A DNA stretch of 64,000 bases from Akebia trifoliata (lineage: Eukaryota; Streptophyta; Magnoliopsida; Ranunculales; Lardizabalaceae): the NCBI GenBank assembly GCA_017979445.1, contig CM030711.1:45183560-45247559 (forward strand), given 5' to 3'. This document shows positions 10,471 through 22,902 of the stretch, one piece after another. Position 1 is the first letter of the stretch. Each line of letters begins with the position of its first letter. The position numbers were made by a program, and so were the translations under genes. A model generated the notes under the pieces. The model saw only the letters and a program-made list of their open reading frames with translations, did not search any database and was not told the DNA's origin.

Positions 10471-13147
10471 AACAAATAAATAAACACATAAAATTATACT
10501 TTATTTATCATCATTTCTCAATCGGCCGTCAAAGGAGGGAATTGGTTTCAATACTTGTGTTTTTTTTTTCACCCCAAAAAGAAGAGGAAAATAACGCATA
10601 TGGAGAGATTAGAAGTAGAGAAAGATGAAAGAGGAGAGGTTGAAGAAGATCACAAAGACTCTTCCGTTGGGGTACAAATGACAATTTGTGATATGTATGT
10701 ATGTAGCACGTCCTTAATTCTAAAATTCATTCAATTGACTTGAAATTCGGTCGAGTTAACTAGATTTAACTAAATTTCGAGTTGACTTGGTACTCAAATT
10801 CCCTAGTTATCAACTCATCCAATTAACTTTGCAATTCGATCGAATCAATGATGCAAACATGACTCAAGTGATGTTGAAATTTTCCTTATAAACATTCATA
10901 ATTCATGTAACTCTTTTGGATAACAAAGATGAAGGGGAATATGTTTCACCTTCTTTGGGAAAGAAGACACTTATAGCTCAAATACCCATTTCAACTAGGA
11001 AAGAATGTGAAATGTATTACCCTTCACACAAAAGGTTAGACGTAAACTATAGATGGAAAAACATTTCATGGTTTGGAACACCACCGACGCAAATCAAAAC
11101 CTAATAGCCCTCAATGAAGATTGAAAAAGAAGACCAAATCAATCAATTTTACATTGAAGACGTAGAAGATTTTAGGGACCGTCTCAAGTACATGGTAATG
11201 TCACTCGGCATGGTTAGCCAAGGAAAGGATGTTATATGTTTTGGGGGGCACATTTTTTGATAAATTAGCATCACTCGGCAAATGTTGCAATACAATATAA
11301 ACTATCTTAAATCATGATGTCAAAATTCATGACAAGGCTCCAAGGGGTGGAAACAACATGATGTGCAAACCAATAGAATCGTCACTTAGTCAAAATTGAA
11401 TACAAGTGCCTAGAGAAATCCACCTTCATAATCAGCGGTTAATCAATTGTTGATACATCAAGATATGAAAAAAAGATAATTCCAAGACATGACGTCAAGT
11501 CATATTTATAGTCAGAGAATCGAACGATGAGATCTTCAATCTATAAATAGATGATACCATTGAGAAAGAGGTACACAATCTTAGTCTTTCATGGCCAAAA
11601 CTCTATCTAATTTGTCATTGATTTGATTTTTGAGTGTTTTTTTCATAGGGACAACTGAAGGATGGTGAGGGAAAATTCAAAAATAAAATTCGACCCATCT
11701 TTATATTTAAATAATTTTACTTTATTATATTAATTCACTTAATTACTTATGAGTCATTGACTTGACCCGACCCAGTAGACATCCACGAGGAGTTAAAATA
11801 TTAAAATTTATTTATATATTTAAGGTGAAAATAAAAATATTCAAACCGATTCCAAAAACTTTGATTCGATTGAGTGTTTCAAAAAGTTGACCGAATCGTT
11901 TGGTGACCCACTCCACATTGACATCTTCCAGCTTTACAACCATGATTGTGTTCACATGTAGAATTCAACTTATCGCGAGAAGTGAAAATATCGCTAGTTT
12001 TATTAAAAGCGCGTAAAGGTCCAGAAGGAACGAAAGCGCACGAGGCACCGCCGGTTTCATTAAAAATTAAGGGTGATTTAAAGATGCCTCTCTGTTTACT
12101 CCATGTATTTGAAAGTAAAGAAGTAGCCCCTTGAACTATTTCTTCTTCACTGAAACTAATGTAAATGACCTAAATATCCTTATCTTCAATTACTAGTCAA
12201 AAACACCATTTTTTTTTCCAAAGAAAATGTATCATCTTTTAAAAATCATATCAGTTTCAATCTTATGAAATTATTTTTAATTATTCAACCTTACCTTAAA
12301 TCTTATGTAGAAAATCCTTGATTTTTCTTTATCAAGAATGCTATTTCGTAATTGAGATTTGTAAGTTGAAATAAATAGAATTTTAAGGTTTTAGGGTAAA
12401 AGATTTTATTTAAGATGTTGAAGATGATAAATTAAAGAAGAAAAAAAAAATTCATCTTTGTTCTTCTTCAAAAATCTTATCTTGTTATTGGGGCTTGAAC
12501 ATTAAAGGAGATAATACCGTAAGTGTTAAAAAAAACCTAAAAACCTTGGTGGTTAAACTTAAAAGGATGACTAATTCATGATTGATTGCTAGAAATGAGG
12601 GCAGTTAGGTCATTTTTCTTACTTTTCACGTAGAAGACCTCGGTCAAGGGAGGCATTTCATCAGTGTGAAAATATAGGGGTATCTCTCTAATATTGACAA
12701 GTAAAGGCCATGTCAAAATCACCTTATCGATATTGGACACTTGTGTGGCTAAGATTATTTCGAAAGTCGCGTTGAATTTAATAAAATTGATATTTAATCC
12801 AACTTAAATTAATGTTTACAGATGTATGGCCAAGATGCTTTCAATAATCGCGTTATAACATTATTTTATAAATAAAATAAAAACATGTGAGCACAGTTCG
12901 TCCTTACGCGTTGCGTTGTAATTTGAAATATAAAGGGTGAGAAACTAACGAACCCCTCTTTAGGTTCAAAATGACCTTTTTATAACCGATAAACACGGGA
13001 AAGATATCGAATCCAGCAAGAAATCTGTTTTTTCGACCTAATTTATCTCCTTTTTTCTTCTCGTAACTGAAAATTTTAAACACCATCAATCAAAAGCCCT
13101 AGAAATCTCTGAGAAACCAAACAAGGATTTCGATCTCTGGTTCAAAA
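10471..13147. other. Intergenic sequence and promoter region of the CIPK gene
   Basis: No gene is recognised. Frames of about 62 codons near 10.6, 10.9 and 11.9 kb have no family resemblance. From about 12165 to 12720 lies one copy of a dispersed repeat also seen near 62.8-63.5 kb, listed separately. The 5' leader of the kinase gene probably occupies the last 100-200 bases. Confidence 0.5.
12165..12720. repeat. Dispersed repeat related to 62815-63500
   Basis: It shares, in the same order, phrases such as 'ATCCTTGATTTTTC' / 'TCAAGAATTTCCTC', 'TTATCTTGTTATTGG' / 'AGAACAAGATA', 'GGTCAAGGGAGGCAT' / 'AGTCAAGGAGGCATGA' and 'AGGGGTATCTCTCTAATA' / 'AGGGTATATCTAATATC' with the second copy. It is strongly diverged, non-coding and of unknown class. 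Confidence 0.4.
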
Positions 13148-14455
13148 ATGCCAGAGATCGAAGAGGAAGAATCCATCAATGTCACGGCAAGATCTGGGGA
13201 GAATTCTCCAGAAAATACCTTATTTGGTAAATACGAAATCGGTAAATTACTCGGTTGCGGTGCTTTCGCGAAGGTCTACCATGCGAGAAACCTTCAATCG
13301 GGGCAGAGCGTCGCCATTAAATCCATTAGTAAGCAAAAAATCCTTAAAGGAGGTTTGACATCTCACATCAAACGAGAGATCTCTATCATGCGCCGCTTGC
13401 GCCATCCGCACATCGTTAAACTCTTCGAAGTTCTCGCAACGAAAACGAAGATTTACTTCGTTATGGAGTTCATTAAGGGGGGTGAACTCTTCACTAAGGT
13501 GGCCAAAGGTCGTTTCAGCGAAGATCTGAGCCGTAGCTACTTCCAGCAGTTGATCTCAGCCGTCGGATATTGTCACTCTCATGGCGTGTTTCATAGAGAT
13601 CTTAAACCAGAGAATCTCCTTGTTGATGAGAACGGATCTCTGAAAGTTTCGGATTTTGGACTGAGTGCTGTAACGGATCAGATACGGACCGATGGACTGT
13701 TACACACGCTTTGCGGTACGCCTGCGTATGTAGCGCCCGAAATTCTAGCTAAGAAAGGTTACGATGGTGCGAAGGTGGATATTTGGTCGTGCGGTGTCAT
13801 TCTTTACGTTTTAAATGCTGGTTTTCTCCCCTTTAATGATCCGAATCTCATGGTGATGTATCGGAAAATTTATAAAGGAGAGTTTCGATGCCCGAAATGG
13901 ATGTCTACCGATATGCGTCGGTTTATATCTCGTCTACTCGACACGAATCCCAAGACAAGAATTACAGTTGATGAGATCATCCGTGATCCTTGGTTCAAAA
14001 AGGGGTACAAAGAGATTAAATTCTACGATGATGATTTCGTCTTTAAAGCTGACAAAGAAGACCGAAACGATTCGTACTTGAACGCGTTCAATATCATTTC
14101 GTTCTCATCTGGTTTCGATTTATCAGGTCTGTTTAACGATCCTGAAAACTCTGTTGAGGACGAACGATTCATCTCGGCCGAGTCACCGGAGGAAATAATT
14201 GAGAAAATGGAGGATCTAGCCAAGCGTGAGAATGTAATAATGAAGAGAAAGGATTGGAGGGTAGTGTTGGTGGGGCAAAACGGTAATTTACTATTAGAAA
14301 TAGATATTTACCGGTTAACCGAGAATTTGTTCTTGGTGGAGGTACGATCTTACGAGGGGATTTGGAAAAAGAATCTAAGTCCGGTGCTACATAGCTTGAT
14401 TTATCAACCGGAACATCCGGTTGAAGGTAATTTAGCTGAGGAGTCTCCTATGTGA
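13148..14455 (+). CDS. CIPK: CBL-interacting protein kinase, CIPK11/CIPK14-like, intronless
   Basis: Serine/threonine kinase of the SnRK3/CIPK family, activated by calcineurin-B-like Ca2+ sensors to act on membrane transporters and other targets. The single exon encodes 435 residues, a normal length. The kinase domain starts at [11 protein letters not shown] (26-36). It has the glycine loop GCGAFAKV, Lys58 in VAIK, Glu77, the catalytic loop HRDLKPEN (149-156), DFG at 169-171, the CIPK activation segment ending APE (196-198), and DIWSCGV. A linker leads to the CBL-binding NAF motif LNAFNIIS (311-318), then a PPI-type regulatory tail with the GQNGN and VEVRSYEG phrases. The intronless form fits the CIPK clade that lacks introns. 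The ATG heads the conserved MPEIE start known from CIPK11. The NAF motif has Asn where Asp is common. The exact orthologue is uncertain. Confidence 0.95.
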   Translation: MPEIEEEESINVTARSGENSPENTLFGKYEIGKLLGCGAFAKVYHARNLQSGQSVAIKSISKQKILKGGLTSHIKREISIMRRLRHPHIVKLFEVLATKTKIYFVMEFIKGGELFTKVAKGRFSEDLSRSYFQQLISAVGYCHSHGVFHRDLKPENLLVDENGSLKVSDFGLSAVTDQIRTDGLLHTLCGTPAYVAPEILAKKGYDGAKVDIWSCGVILYVLNAGFLPFNDPNLMVMYRKIYKGEFRCPKWMSTDMRRFISRLLDTNPKTRITVDEIIRDPWFKKGYKEIKFYDDDFVFKADKEDRNDSYLNAFNIISFSSGFDLSGLFNDPENSVEDERFISAESPEEIIEKMEDLAKRENVIMKRKDWRVVLVGQNGNLLLEIDIYRLTENLFLVEVRSYEGIWKKNLSPVLHSLIYQPEHPVEGNLAEESPM

Positions 14456-16329
14456 TATTATGTTTATTGTGTGTATGTGGAAATATGACGAAATCCTGAA
14501 AAAAAAAAAAATCAGACACAATTACCGGGTTTTCCTGTAAATTATTATATTTTTTGCCCGGATTTTGGTGAAATTTATTAAATATTTTATTCATCAAAAG
14601 TGATGTATCATGTTTCTACTGTAATGATTTGAACAATTATGCTAGAATTCAAGAGAACCTGTAAGGGTAAAATGGTCAATCTACCATTTATGTATGTTAC
14701 ATGTAAATTTCAAATTCAAGTTTCCAATGATGTTCCGATATAGTGTCAAATCGATGATTTGGAATTTCAATCTCATGTCTTGTCTTGGCTTGTCCAATAA
14801 GGCCAAGACATCTATCGTGGTTTTAGCCAAAACTATCCACGCTTGTGATAGGTTACAATCAATTTGATAAGATTATCCATTAAGAACCACAATGCAAAAT
14901 AGATTTATGGTCTAACATGTCCCCATTTGAAACATAACCACCATCATGAATTGTTTTCTTGATGGATAAATTACCATTTTATGAGTCAAATTTGATGAAA
15001 TTATGTGTCGACTTATTATTTATTTTAATTCTAAAAATGTGAATGTGTGAAATTATAGATTTTTCAAGTGATGAGATTGCATATTTAAAGTGACAAAGGC
15101 AAGTTTTTCAAGTGATGAGATCACATGTTCCAAGTGATAGATTCGTTAAAAGTAGCGAAACTTGCAAGACAATCACTTGATACTAGTGAAATTGTCACTT
15201 TAAAATCTTTGATATTGTTTTCATTAGAATCATAATTTTAACAAAAGTTGATCACATTCGATAAATATCTATTTTTGGATTTTGTGCGAGTCCAATTTTG
15301 TGTTTATGAATTTCATCTTGACATAAGTTCAATTCAAATGCGTGAACAACAAAATATAAATATAAATAAATATCTCAACATAAAAGTTGATGGAAAAAAA
15401 AAAACCTGAATTTTGATGATTTGTATCACTCATGACCAATGAATTTTCTTGGTCTCGAACGAATTTTAAATTGTCGATACATATGGAAATATTTTCAAGA
15501 ATTTTCTACAAAGAAATGCTAATAAATTATTGTGATACTTAAGAAAGAAACCCTTATCTCTTTTTTTGGTGTTCTTTATAGAAAAAGTTACACTTAAAGA
15601 ATCATAACGGCTAAAGTTGAGTCATTGTGTCAAAGCTTTTAGGATTTGTGAAGTTGTCTTAGGCATCATCTTATTTGTTGATTACTTTTTTACTTATATA
15701 AAATAAGGGTCTTGTTTAGGGCACAAGTTAAAGTACGTTATACACTTTGGAAATCAAATTTTGTACCTAACATGCCCTTAAGGTTTTTTTTTTATTATTT
15801 ACATCAAAATACCCTCACATTCCAATTATGAAAAGTGTATTAATTGCACTTTAACTTGTGTACCTAAAAATTCATAAAATAAAAGAAACTCAATCATCAA
15901 AATAATACATGATTGCGTTGGAAATCGGTGGACTAATGATTTTCCCAGCACGCAACGTGCCAACTAACCATGTGGTCCAAAGCGCCCACTCACCAGAATT
16001 GGGGGAGATACATGCTCATGTCTTGGAGAATGGTTGAGATATCCCTTTATGTATTCAAATCAATGATATACACCTTGACCTTGGTCTTCTCTTATAAACT
16101 AGTGAGAAAAATGATTAAATACTCTCATCTTCAATCTTTATTATAATATATAAAAAAAAAAACATTAATTTTTTATTCCCAAAAGTCTGTCATATTCAAC
16201 CATTTCAATATTTTTGTAAGTTATTTTTAACATATTTAAAATCATCTTCGATCTATTTTTTTTTTTTTTTTGAACCTCCTTAATAGCTAGTTGAAAATCC
16301 TTGTTTTTTTTAGGAAAATTATAGGAGGG
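14456..16329. other. Intergenic, no gene seen
   Basis: The 3' region of the kinase gene, then AT-rich sequence without recognisable coding or terminal repeats. No AATAAA close to the stop was found. Confidence 0.45.
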
Positions 16330-16465
16330 CTATACGTTTCATTATGTGATAGTTATAGATGTGTTTCCTCAATATACAAGTAAAAAACATCTATGATTAT
16401 GTGCGCACCTCCACATAAAAAATGTGAGAATCACAACAAATCCTAATGTCACCCCAGCATTACTC
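16330..16465. mobile_element. Degraded MITE, 'GGAGTGACCTCA' family
   Basis: It has the hairpin core 'GTTATAGATGTGTTTCC' against 'AAAACATCTATGATTATG', then 'GCGCACCTCCACAT' and the terminus 'TGTCACCCCAGCATTACTC'. This is the same layout as the copy at 10296-10470. Confidence 0.5.
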
Positions 16466-18455
16466 TTTTTTTATTTTTTATTATTATTATTTTATATATA
16501 CTTAAAATTCAATGATCTTTTACTCCAAAAATTCTATTTTACTTTTTAGGTTTAGAGGTTGAAATAGAGAGAATCTTAAGATTGAAGATAAAGAATAAAT
16601 ATTTTTCTCAAAGAGTCAAAGATGTTTGATTTGTTAAGAAAAAGGATAATTATAAAAACACCCCATGACTTAATAAGGACAACCCACACCATAGCAAAAT
16701 TGTTTTGTTTTATATGAGTTAAATGTTTCCGAATTAATTGATTTTTTGTGCAAATAAATTCTATGAAGAGGAGATTATCCTCTCCAAAAAATCAACCCAC
16801 CCATTCTAAAACTTCTAACCTCATTAAAACAAGTTCAAGAATCGTAAGTCATTCATTTTCTTTGTTAATCAATTTTGATGGGATTAACAAAAAAATCAGT
16901 TCATTCTGAAATTTTTAATTCATATAAGACAAAAAAAATTGGCTAATGTGTGAGTTGCCCTTATTAATTCGTAGGGGTGTTTTTATAATTACCCTAAGAA
17001 AAATAAGAATTTTAATCACAACACGTGGATGATTGGATGAGAGCATTTTAATCGTTTTTGTTTGTTCTAGTACATTAGGTAGAGTTCAAGGGAAGCAAAT
17101 TGGAGGGTATCTCAGATATTCACCAAAACTTGGAGGGGTTTGTCTAAATTACTTTTATGGGGAAGGGGATGGAAATAATTTTTTAACGTGGCGTCCACGC
17201 AATCGATACACGCTTACGCATTCCATCCATCGTTTCCAACCCGATTTCTTGTCCTGTCTTGGCACCCACTCATGACACGGACGACGCATCGATTTAAAAT
17301 ATATTCTTTATTTAAATCACAATTATTATTTTTATTATAAATTACAATAATAGATGTACAGTCCATCTGAATATTATTCAATATAAAATATTTAATTTTT
17401 TAATAAAATATATTTAGACTCGCCGACAAAGGTCGGTTCTGGTAGAAGATGATAACTTTACGATTGTTTGGTTTCAGAGTTTGAGTTGTACCTTATTAGA
17501 CTCAAGCCAGGCTTTGGTATGAATTTCTTAAACCTTGGTTGGTAACTCTGTGGTATCCACACTTTTTAATCTCACACGCACTCTAAAGCTGGGTTCGAAT
17601 CTTGCTTTTGTGAAGCATATTTTAAAGGGTGTTGTACTTATCTGATAAAAGTTTTTGTCAAATTTTTAACTAATTATATACGATTAGAAAATATATACGT
17701 GCTATGAATAATTTTTTGATAATGTATTACTCAATTTTGACAAAATAACTCAAAAATTCACTGATGTGGCATGTGCAAGAACTGTGGAATTTTCCCCTTG
17801 GGATACACAATTGCACATCCCCATAAATGTAAAAAATAGAAAGTTACTTTGTGTAAATTTTCCCTTCAAGAAGAGAAAATTGTTTGGGAGGGGGGGCACT
17901 AGTAGCTGATTTTGTTATCCGTTACTGTAATCTGTTGCAATAACCATATAAATCTAATGCTTTAAAAATCCTTGTGGAGTGGCACCTGCCCCCCGCTGCG
18001 GACTCCCTTTAGTTCATCCCATGTTTGGGGGAGTCGATGTGCCCTCTGGAGTCTGAACATGCCCTTTGGAGGTCCACAAACAAGAATTTGACATCAAACA
18101 TAACCTAATTTGATTCAGAAACTAAGCTTCAAGGAGGACACTAAACGTGTGATGAAGATCTTGTCACATTTGTATTGCAAATAATATTCAGAACTAATAG
18201 TCATGATCAACAATTAAATATATACCACAAATAGTCCGATAGAGAAGACTTACTTCCCTATCAGAGAAAAATGAACAACCGGGTTTATTGCTGCATCAAG
18301 AAAATTTGTGACATTCCCCAGCATTTGCATTTTGCACCATTTGTGATGCAGTGAAATTTGTGCGAGTCCTTGGCAGTCGGCGGTGTTTTTTTTTCTTCTC
18401 TCTCTCTCAAACCATCTGTGCTGGTATTGTTGTGCAAGCTACACAACATCCAGTT
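16466..18455. other. Intergenic, no gene seen
   Basis: AT-rich. A fragment of the nested-hairpin family's phrases ('GAGGAGATTATCCTCTCC', 'AATCAACCCACCCATTC') occurs at about 16755-16810, so a degraded copy may lie at 16650-16990. Part of a 'GATACACAATTGCACATCC' MITE lies at about 17795-17825. The last 100 bases are the 3' UTR of the SLX1-like gene. Confidence 0.45.
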
Positions 18456-21101
18456 CTATAATTGTATGAATATAGGTGACTCAGTCAAGTCAATGATCTT
18501 AGGATGGATGGAAGAAGCTCTTTTCTTCTTGCGGAAGCGAATTACAGACTCAGAAGAGGGTGTCAACACATTTATTACCTCAACATCAGGGGGGAAATGA
18601 AGAGTTTTTGAGAACAATAATGGTGGATCCTTATTAGCAACTATAGAAGTAACCGGTGGTGGTTGCTTGGCTCCTTGGCGCAATTTATCCTCTTCAATCA
18701 ACTCAAAGGAAGTTGTCGGCTCATCATTATTAGGTATCTTAGGAGTTGTTTGTCTTTGCTTGGTTGATTGGTCGAATTCTCCTCTACTCTCCTCAATCAA
18801 CCCAACAGGATCTCTATCTTCGACAGTTTTTTCTGTATTAACCAAGCCAATGATACTAGAAGATGATGTCCTCGGAGGGGAATCAACAAGACGAAATGGC
18901 AGTCTATGATGTCTCGTTGGAGTTGTTTGTTTTCGCTTGGTTGATTGGTCGAATTCTCCATTACTCTCCTCAATCAATCCAAAGGGATCTCTATCTTTGG
19001 CTCTTTTTACTGTATTAACAAAGCCAGTGATACTAGAAGATGATGTCCTTGGAGGGGAATCAACAAGATGAAATGGTAGTCTATGATCTTCTTGTGGAGC
19101 TAATGGATACACCACTGGTTGTCTCAAACCATCATCATCAATCCATCTCGATTGATCATGAGCAGTCCCGACAATGCTACAGTGATGCTCTGATATGTCA
19201 GTCGGCCCATTTAGATCCCTATCACCATTTCTGTTTTCATCGTGTTCATCTTCCCAATACGGGTCAAAACCCGTGTAGCAGGGAAGTTCATCCATGGGAA
19301 AAACTTGAACTTTCATTTGTTTTGGCAAGCTTGGGCAGCCAGCAGAGTGCGTAGTGTATTTTGTAGAGAAGAAATTCACTGTGAGCTTCAAGCTGATGAA
19401 AGAAGGACCCATTTATAAATAAATCAAGTCCTTTACATAAGCAAATAAACGAGATTGAGAGAAGAGCAGTATGAAAAGCTTATAGCAGAGATATTTTACC
19501 TCTGCCAGGGCGGAAGTGTGAGCATCGTGTAGGCAAGCTTGATCTTATTGGCAATCCCAGAGAGGGACTTAAAATTTACAGCTGCCTTTCTCACAGCTAA
19601 GGACTCTGTTGGATGCTGCCACGCCCATTCAAACTGCAAATTCCGATTAAATTGAGTACTTCAGCATATGAGTATTAGATCATGAAGAAAAACTTATTCA
19701 GACCCATTTTACGAGAATTTTCTTGGGGCACAAATCCTCACAAGCAATAGGAGCTTACAAGTTGATGGCTGCTTAGATCACCATGAGGCATTCTTTTCAT
19801 GGGACATTGCACTAGAAGTTCATTTTTCAAAGCTGACAACTTACTGCAAGTTCATATCCAAGGTATAATACTAATTCGACAATCTCAGCCACTCAAGCAG
19901 GACTTAGAATAGATATAGACAACCATCAGCAAAAAAAATTCCATCCATTGGAATGTTAGATTGTTATATCAAAATAAGTTTGTAAATATGACCCATCCAA
20001 CATGAGACACCACTAACTAAATATCCACACATTGAATGTGAGGATCCAAAGATGGTGATCACTGAAGACAGGCTGAGAACCCAGTTCTTTTATACCAACT
20101 TGGCAACATCAAAACTTTCCAAATATAAATAAACAACTAAGGTAGAGGTAAAAATCAAAGCATTAGTGCCTCAAGATCTGAATTAGCTTCAGTATCGATC
20201 TCCCCTCGATCCGAGTTTTCCAATCATCCCAAATAACTACACAATTGAGTGACTTCGGCATTGGAGTGCTTTTGTAATTATACCCCCCATGGCACTTGGA
20301 GATCTTTGATTGAGGTGAAATCAAGAATGAAGCTATATATCATTGCCAATCTTGAGGCAAATTGAAGATTTTTTGCATCCACAAAAAAAATATAAATGGA
20401 TTAAGATATATATAACCTGGAGTGCAGAAACATTTGTCGGGAAGCCGTATATGCATATTATCATTTCCCAAGGGCGTTTCGTCTTAGTCTTCCATGCTCC
20501 ACACATTATTTCACCATTATGTTGTCTAATCCGACGACGAGGATTGATCGTAAACCTATAGAATAAGAAATTGCCAAAACCAATATTTTTTTTTAATTAA
20601 TTAAAATCTTTTAAATTATTCATTTTTCTCTATGCATCATCAATGTATGAGTATGAGAGAGATAATCAATCTCTTATAAGTTGTAATCAAATGAAGTTGA
20701 AGATAAAATAATCCATCGATAGAGGTGGAACCCAGATATCAAATTGATCAGATAATCATACCCATTCTAAACACTAGTTCAAGGAATTCTCAAAAATGAA
20801 TTGGGTCTCTCTATTTTTGCTTCTTTTTATTTTTATTTTTTCTCTTTCAATTAAGAGATCTGAATCAGTAAGAAGCCCTAAAATCAAAACCCTAAAAGTA
20901 GTAAAATTACTAAAGAGGGTACCCGATGTAGTTGTGACCTTTGAACCTAGGGTTCAAAGAGCAGAGGAGATAACAGGCGAAGAATCCTTTCTTTCCTTCT
21001 GCTTCTTCTTCTTCTTCTTCTCTATTGATTTCTTCATCTCCTTCTCCATGATTCGAAACTAGGGTTTCTGAATTTTGTTTTCTCTTTCTCATCTCTCTCA
21101 C
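18456..21101 (-). CDS. SLX1: SLX1-type GIY-YIG structure-specific endonuclease (4 exons)
   Basis: Catalytic subunit of a nuclear nuclease that cuts branched DNA and Holliday junctions, normally with an SLX4 partner. Exons (- strand) are 21101-20923, 20555-20417, 19633-19500 and 19392-18456. All introns are GT-AG and the frames join to 462 residues. The start MREMRKRKQ resembles the recalled Arabidopsis protein. An acidic run precedes the GIY-YIG domain: CYLL (43-46), YIG (58-60), the [10 protein letters not shown] segment with the usual Arg/His, and FEWAWQHP (107-114) with catalytic Glu108. Then come [21 protein letters not shown] and [10 protein letters not shown], typical of plant SLX1. The acidic Ser/Thr-rich tail contains a 59-codon tandem duplication and ends in KIIDLTESP. 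No C4HC3 zinc finger, known from yeast and human SLX1, is visible. Confidence 0.93.
18732..19085 (-). repeat. Tandem in-frame duplication within SLX1 exon 4 (2 x 177 bp)
   Basis: Copy 1 is 19085-18909 and copy 2 is 18908-18732 on the minus strand. Each encodes 59 residues starting HRLPF(H/R)[12 protein letters not shown] and ending at QTTP, including LIEES and GEFDQSTK. The copies differ at a minority of residues, so the duplication is not very recent. A third partial echo ([12 protein letters not shown]) follows. Both copies keep the reading frame. Confidence 0.88.
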
Positions 21102-21633
21102 TTGAGCGACTCCTGAAACAGTTTTTCCTCTTTAATTGAGGGCACAATTCGACCGTTGAAGATCCTTTACAGAGCTGTCTGCATTTTAAATTGAGTATAG
21201 ATTTTGTACTATCGGGAGTTGGATAGCTATCCCATACCCTTCTCCTTTGAACACCACATAACAACACTTTTGGTTCCTTGGACACCACCATTTTAATCAT
21301 GGACTTTATGATCAAGCATGAGGTGTGGATTCCAAGTCCATCGAAAGGTTAAAAATCAATATGAATAAATGAATCAAGTTATTTAGGAGATATTGGAATC
21401 CAAAATAATTAGACAGATGGCACAAATAGGATATTGATAACTCGGTAGTTAATTACTTATTCTATTAACCGGAGTAGAAGATCCTTCTTGTTTCAATTTT
21501 CTTTTTTTCTTTTTTTTCTGCTATCAACGCCAAATGACGAGATAAGTCTAAAGTGGGTCGGGTTCCATTTGATCCGGATCCGACCTGATTGAATCACTTC
21601 ATTCCAGACCATTCAACTTTATATATACATATA
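21102..21633 (-). promoter_or_regulatory. 5' leader and probable promoter of the SLX1-like gene
   Basis: Non-coding sequence directly upstream of the SLX1-like start. A 93-codon frame overlaps the first exon in another phase and has no family resemblance. No clear TATA box is seen. It ends at the first (TA)-flanked element. Confidence 0.4.
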
Positions 21634-21988
21634 GGTCCGTTCAGCAACAAACATTTTGGCAAAACATTTTTCAAAAAACATGGGTTAGAGGGTTTGGAAT
21701 GGGCTGATTTTTGGTGAGGATGATCTCCTCACCGTAGGAGATCATCCTCACCAAAAATCAGCCCATTCCAAAACTTCTAGCCCTAGTTTACAAGTTGAAA
21801 AATTGTGGACCGTCCATTTTTTGTAAACCATTTTTGATGAGGTTATAAGTTTTGGAATAAGCTGATTTTTGGTGATGATGATCTCCTCATCATAGAGATC
21901 ATCCTCATCAAAAATCAGCCCATTCCAAAACCTCTAACCCATGTTTTGAAAAATATTTTGCCAAAATGTTTGTTGCTGAACATTTCCT
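21634..21988. mobile_element. (TA)n-flanked nested-hairpin element 1
   Basis: The ends are inverted: GGTCCGTTCAGCAACAAAC at the left, GTTTGTTGCTGAACATTTCC at the right. Inside are two successive hairpins with arms GGAATGGGCTGATTTTTGG and CCAAAAATCAGCCCATTCC around a short 'GATCTC...GAGATC' tip. They are separated by a conserved stretch containing GTGGACCGTCCATTTTTTG. Both flanks are TATATA sequence. It is non-coding: the apparent frames are palindrome translations. Confidence 0.85.
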
Positions 21989-22030
21989 ATAAATATATAT
22001 ATATATATTATATATATATATATATATCTA

Positions 22031-22411
22031 TGAGTAGCGTTCAATGGCCAACAGTTTGGCAAACATTTTGGCAAACACATTTTTCAAAACATGGGTTAGA
22101 GGTCTTGGAATGGGCTGATTTTTGGTGAGGATGATCTCTATGGTGAGGAGATCATCATCACCAAAAATCAGCCCATTCCAAAACTTCTAACCTCATCAAA
22201 AATAGTTTACAAAAAATGGACGGTTCACGATTTTTCAACTTGTAAAATGGGGCTAGAAGTTTTGGAATGAGCTGATTTTTGGTGAGGATGATCTCCTCAC
22301 CGTAGAGATCATCCTCACCAAAAATCAGCCCATTCCAAGACCTCTAACCCATGTTTTGAAAAAGTGTTTGCCAAAATGTTTTGCCAAACTGTTGGCCACG
22401 GATAGGGACCC
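22031..22411. mobile_element. (TA)n-flanked nested-hairpin element 2
   Basis: Same plan as element 1 but with a different outer terminus: GCGTTCAATGGCCAACAG and CTGTTGGCCACGGAT. Two inner hairpins with the GGCTGATTTTTGGTGAGGAT arm are present. The middle stretch is in the opposite orientation (ATGGACGGTTCACGATTTTT). It lies in TA repeats on both sides. Confidence 0.82.
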
Positions 22412-22424
22412 TATATATATATAT

Positions 22425-22649
22425 GGGAAATGTTCAGCACCCTAAGTTTTACCACACACTTTAACAAACGTTTTTTTTCCTACATGGGTTAGAAGTTTTG
22501 GAATGAGCTGATTTTTGGTGAGGATGATCTCCTCATCATAGAGATCATCCTCACCAAAAATCAGCCCATTCCAAAACTTCTAACCCATGTAAGACAAAAC
22601 ACGTTTGTTAAATGTGTGTGGTAAAGCTTAGGGTGCTGAACGGGACCCT
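22425..22649. mobile_element. (TA)n-flanked nested-hairpin element 3 (short form)
   Basis: A short form with one inner hairpin. The termini are GGGAAATGTTCAGCACCCTA and TAGGGTGCTGAACGGGACCC. Just inside them the inverted pair CTAAGTTTTACCACACA and TGTGTGGTAAAGCTTAG, then AACAAACG and the CATGGGTTAGAAGTTTTGG arm. It is flanked by TATATATA. Confidence 0.82.
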
Positions 22650-22668
22650 ATATATATATAGGTATATA

Positions 22669-22863
22669 GGTCCCGTTCAGCACTAAACATTTTGGCCAAC
22701 CATTTTTGTCCAACATGGGTTAGAAGTTTTGGAATGGGCTGGTTTTTGGTGATGATGATCCCCTCACCGTAGAGATCATCCTCACCAAAAATTAGTCCAT
22801 TCCAAAACTTCTAACCCATGTTTTGAAAAATGTTTTGCCAAAATGTTTGGTGCAGAACATTTT

Positions 22864-22866
<3 letters not shown>
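22669..22866. mobile_element. (TA)n-flanked nested-hairpin element 4 (short form)
   Basis: Termini GGTCCCGTTCAGCACTAAAC and TGGTGCAGAACATTTTCC, with one inner hairpin (GGAATGGGCTGGTTTTTGG). It is followed directly by a (TA)n run at 22867-22900. Confidence 0.8.

Positions 22867-22900
<34 letters not shown>
22867..22900. repeat. (TA)n microsatellite
   Basis: An uninterrupted TA dinucleotide run at the edge of the nested-hairpin cluster. Confidence 0.9.
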
Positions 22901-22902
<2 letters not shown>

